Source of the DNA: Acetobacteraceae bacterium
GTDB lineage: Bacteria > Pseudomonadota > Alphaproteobacteria > Acetobacterales > Acetobacteraceae
Direction of reading: 5' to 3'
Length of the DNA stretch: 8,215 nt
Assembly: GCA_947475475.1 (NCBI GenBank)
Contig: CANJOG010000065.1
Coordinates: 1 to 8,215, forward strand
Below are positions 6,821 through 8,215 of the stretch, in pieces. Position numbers and translations under genes: made by a program. The notes under the pieces are model-generated. The model was not told where the DNA came from, did not search any database, and was given only the letters and a program-made list of their open reading frames with translations. The first letter of the stretch is position 1; the number at the start of each line of letters is the position of its first letter.

Positions 6821-6843
6821 CAATTGCGAAACACTTGCAATTG
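6821..6843. promoter_or_regulatory. Inverted repeat CAATTGC-N9-GCAATTG, candidate operator
   Basis: A perfect 7-bp inverted repeat with a 9-bp spacer lies 82 bp upstream of the cupredoxin start and 333 bp upstream of the MFS start. Half-sites are 16 bp apart, about one and a half helical turns, suiting a dimeric repressor. TGC/GCA-containing palindromes of this kind recall, loosely, Fur/Mur sites of alphaproteobacteria, which would fit an iron operon. The repeat is seen directly; the regulator is inference. Confidence 0.45.
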
Positions 6844-6954
6844 AACGTATGTTCGACCCCTTCATCAGGTCAACCCCCTACGTGGGGAAAATCGACAAGT
6901 TAAATCTTGCAAAACGTTCATCTCACCCGCAATAAGTGACGACAGCAACCAAAT

Positions 6955-6982
6955 CCCTGGTCACCGCAAGGTAAGGCCAGGG
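6955..6982 (+). other. Potential RNA hairpin in the MFS leader
   Basis: CCCTGG (6955-6960) pairs with CCAGGG (6977-6982). Inside, ACC (6963-6965) pairs with GGT (6970-6972) around a GCAA tetraloop of the stable GNRA type, leaving a 2+4 internal loop. If the MFS transcript starts upstream, this would be a leader element about 195 bases before the start codon. Structure is deduced by eye. Confidence 0.4.
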
Positions 6983-7006
6983 GGGAAACGACAAGAGATC
7001 CGCACG

Positions 7007-7174
7007 ATGGCGAATCACCCTCTCACGAGGACCGATCGACCTGCCGCGCGCCGTCCTCTGGGCCGGCTAGACGCCCCATTCCCGCTCCGCATTGGCAATC
7101 CTGGTCATCCGGTCCATCCGCGCCGGCCTGGCCTTTTACGTTCAGGTTCCGCGGACATCAGGAGAGTCGACTAA
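7007..7174 (+). CDS. Possible 55-aa arginine-rich upstream ORF (leader peptide)
   Basis: An ATG at 7007 opens a frame of 55 codons starting MANHPLTRTDRPAARRPLGR. It ends with TAA at 7172-7174, one base before the MFS ATG (TAA-A-ATG). The peptide is rich in Arg and Pro, has no membrane segment, and is not recognised. The only ribosome site is a weak AAGAGA (6992-6997), eight to nine bases upstream. The close junction would permit translational coupling with the transporter. In GC-rich DNA a frame of this length can occur by chance, so this is a weak candidate. Confidence 0.22.
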   Translation: MANHPLTRTDRPAARRPLGRLDAPFPLRIGNPGHPVHPRRPGLLRSGSADIRRVD

Positions 7175-7175
7175 A

Positions 7176-8215
7176 ATGAGCGCAAGCACATCCTCGGGGG
7201 TGCATTCGGTCACGCCGGCAGAAGAACGCCGCGTCATCATTGCATCCTCGCTAGGCACCGTCTTCGAATGGTACGATTTCTATATCTACGCCACACTCGC
7301 CCCCTTCTTCGCCTCGCTGTTCTTCCCTCCCGGAAATGACACCGCGGCGCTGCTCTCTGCTTTTGCGACCTATGCCGCCGGCTTCCTGGTTCGCCCCTTC
7401 GGCGCGCTGGTCTTCGGCCGCCTCGGTGACATGATCGGGCGCAAATACACCTTCCTCGTCACCATCGTGGTGATGGGTTCGGCGACCTTCCTGACCGGCC
7501 TGCTCCCGGAATTCAGCGCGGTGGGCTGGCTCGCCCCGATCGTGCTGGTGATCCTGCGTCTTGCCCAGGGCCTGGCGCTTGGCGGCGAATATGGTGGTGC
7601 GGCGACCTATGTTGCCGAGCACGCCCCGCATAACAAGCGTGGCCTGCGCACCTCCTGGATCCAGATCACTGCGACGGTTGGCCTGTTCCTCTCGCTCGCT
7701 GTCATCCTGGCCTGCCGCGAATCGATGTCCGTGGAAGATTTCCGCTCCTGGGGCTGGCGTATTCCCTACCTGGTGTCGCTCGTTCTGCTCGGCTGGTCGC
7801 TCTACATCCGGCTCAAGCTGAATGAGAGCCCGGTGTTCAAGCGGATGAAGGAAGAGGCCCGCGGCTCCAAGGCGCCGCTGACCGAATCCTTCCTGCGCTA
7901 TCCGAACAACCGCTTCGTCTTCCTTGCCCTTTTTGGCGCCGTCGCCGGCCAGGGCGTGGTTTGGTACACTGGCCAGTTCCAGGCGCTGTTCTTCCTGACC
8001 GGCACTCTGAAGCTCTCCTATGACCGTGCCTATTTGCTTCTCGGCTGCGCGTTGCTGGTGGCAACTCCGCTTTTCGTCTTCTTCGGCTGGTTGTCCGACA
8101 AGATCGGCCGTCTGAAGATCATCCTGGCGGGCTGCGTCATCGCCGCCGTCACCTACTTCCCGCTGTTCCACGCCCTCTCGGTGGCGGTGAACCCGGACCT
8201 GACGGCGCTGAACGA
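7176..8215 (+). CDS. MFS transporter, metabolite:H+ symporter (MHS) family, C-terminus off the right edge
   Basis: This is an inner-membrane proton symporter of the MHS branch (relatives carry citrate, 2-oxoglutarate, proline/betaine or shikimate); the substrate cannot be named. The 346 visible codons start at 7176 with AGGAGAG (7160-7166) nine bases upstream. Residues 26-40 have the MHS signature GTVFEWYDFYIYATL. FGRLGDMIGRK (80-90) is the MFS loop 2-3 motif, RLAQGLALGGEYGGA (128-142) is the helix-4 motif, and LNESPVF (215-221) is the typical MHS end of helix 6. GWLSDKIGRLK (324-334) repeats the loop motif in the second half. The missing C-terminus reflects the window edge. It is divergent from the cupredoxin-FTR1 operon, so a shared regulatory region, and perhaps an iron or organic-acid link, is possible. 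Confidence 0.94.
   Translation, partial: MSASTSSGVHSVTPAEERRVIIASSLGTVFEWYDFYIYATLAPFFASLFFPPGNDTAALLSAFATYAAGFLVRPFGALVFGRLGDMIGRKYTFLVTIVVMGSATFLTGLLPEFSAVGWLAPIVLVILRLAQGLALGGEYGGAATYVAEHAPHNKRGLRTSWIQITATVGLFLSLAVILACRESMSVEDFRSWGWRIPYLVSLVLLGWSLYIRLKLNESPVFKRMKEEARGSKAPLTESFLRYPNNRFVFLALFGAVAGQGVVWYTGQFQALFFLTGTLKLSYDRAYLLLGCALLVATPLFVFFGWLSDKIGRLKIILAGCVIAAVTYFPLFHALSVAVNPDLTALN

Larger units (their letters stand above)
6740..7175. other. Divergent intergenic region between cupredoxin and MFS genes
   Basis: This 436-bp stretch holds the 5' regions of two divergent genes. It is less GC-rich around 6815-6950 than the flanking genes, fitting promoter DNA. CTTGCAA occurs at 6834-6840 and 6906-6912, the first inside an inverted repeat. 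No convincing -35/-10 pair was found for either direction. Possible hairpins lie at 6955-6982 and 7027-7058, and a long-range pairing is possible between 7061-7067 (GGCCGGC) and 7122-7128 (GCCGGCC), which is followed by TTTT at 7134-7137. No known riboswitch class was recognised. Confidence 0.6.

Noticed and set aside
6843..6854. GAAC-GTAT-GTTC, which matches the Gram-positive LexA (SOS) box pattern
   Set aside because: Alphaproteobacterial LexA usually binds GTTC-N7-GTTC direct repeats, and neither neighbour is an SOS gene; a 4+4 bp match is easily chance.
6874..6887. CCCC...GGGG mini-hairpin near ACGT in the MFS leader
   Set aside because: The stem is three to four pairs and no T-run follows; too weak to call a terminator or site.
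7130..7137. GGCC TTTT as an intrinsic terminator before the MFS gene
   Set aside because: The local stem GGCC-T-GGCC cannot fold with a one-base loop; only a long-range pairing with 7061-7067 would make a stem, and four T residues are too few for a confident call.
7251..8171. 306-codon open frame on the minus strand, antisense to the MFS gene
   Set aside because: It is a charged, Gln/Arg/Glu-rich mirror of a GC-rich membrane-protein gene. The plus-strand frame has clear MHS motifs.

Overview
The window reads as a piece of a GC-rich alphaproteobacterial chromosome. Protein style (for example the FTR1 permease paired with a small cupredoxin, and the MHS-type transporter) leans towards Acetobacteraceae/Rhodospirillales, but that placement is an inference from memory. 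No mobile element, CRISPR array, tRNA or rRNA is visible. I did not find a wholly new system; the points most worth checking are regulatory DNA in two divergent intergenic regions and an unusual copper-free cupredoxin.

Left part (1-5466): a flagellar hook cluster in two divergent units. On the minus strand, flgE (hook protein, 1518-2825) is followed by flgK (hook-filament junction, 1-1411, running off the left edge). On the plus strand, fliK (hook-length control, 3163-4755) is followed by flgD (hook cap, 4783-5466). All four products act at one assembly stage: FlgD caps the growing hook, FlgE polymerises under it, FliK measures it and triggers the export switch, and FlgK replaces FlgD on the finished hook. 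The 337-bp divergent region (2826-3162) carries a sigma-54-type -24/-12 element facing each way (GG-N10-GC in both). Between them lie repeated CCCGGCAGAATT sequences, one forming a palindrome, which resemble enhancer sites for a FlbD-like flagellar activator. This suggests coordinated late-class control of both arms.

Middle part (5492-6739, minus strand): a tight two-gene operon for iron handling, an exported cupredoxin-fold protein followed nine bases later by an FTR1/EfeU-type iron permease with both REXXE motifs. Its last gene converges on flgD with only 25 bp between.

Right part (6740-8215): a 436-bp divergent intergenic region, then the first 346 codons of an MHS-family MFS symporter running off the right edge. 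The intergenic region holds a perfect 7-bp inverted repeat (CAATTGC-N9-GCAATTG), several potential RNA hairpins, and a possible 55-codon arginine-rich upstream ORF that stops one base before the transporter's ATG.
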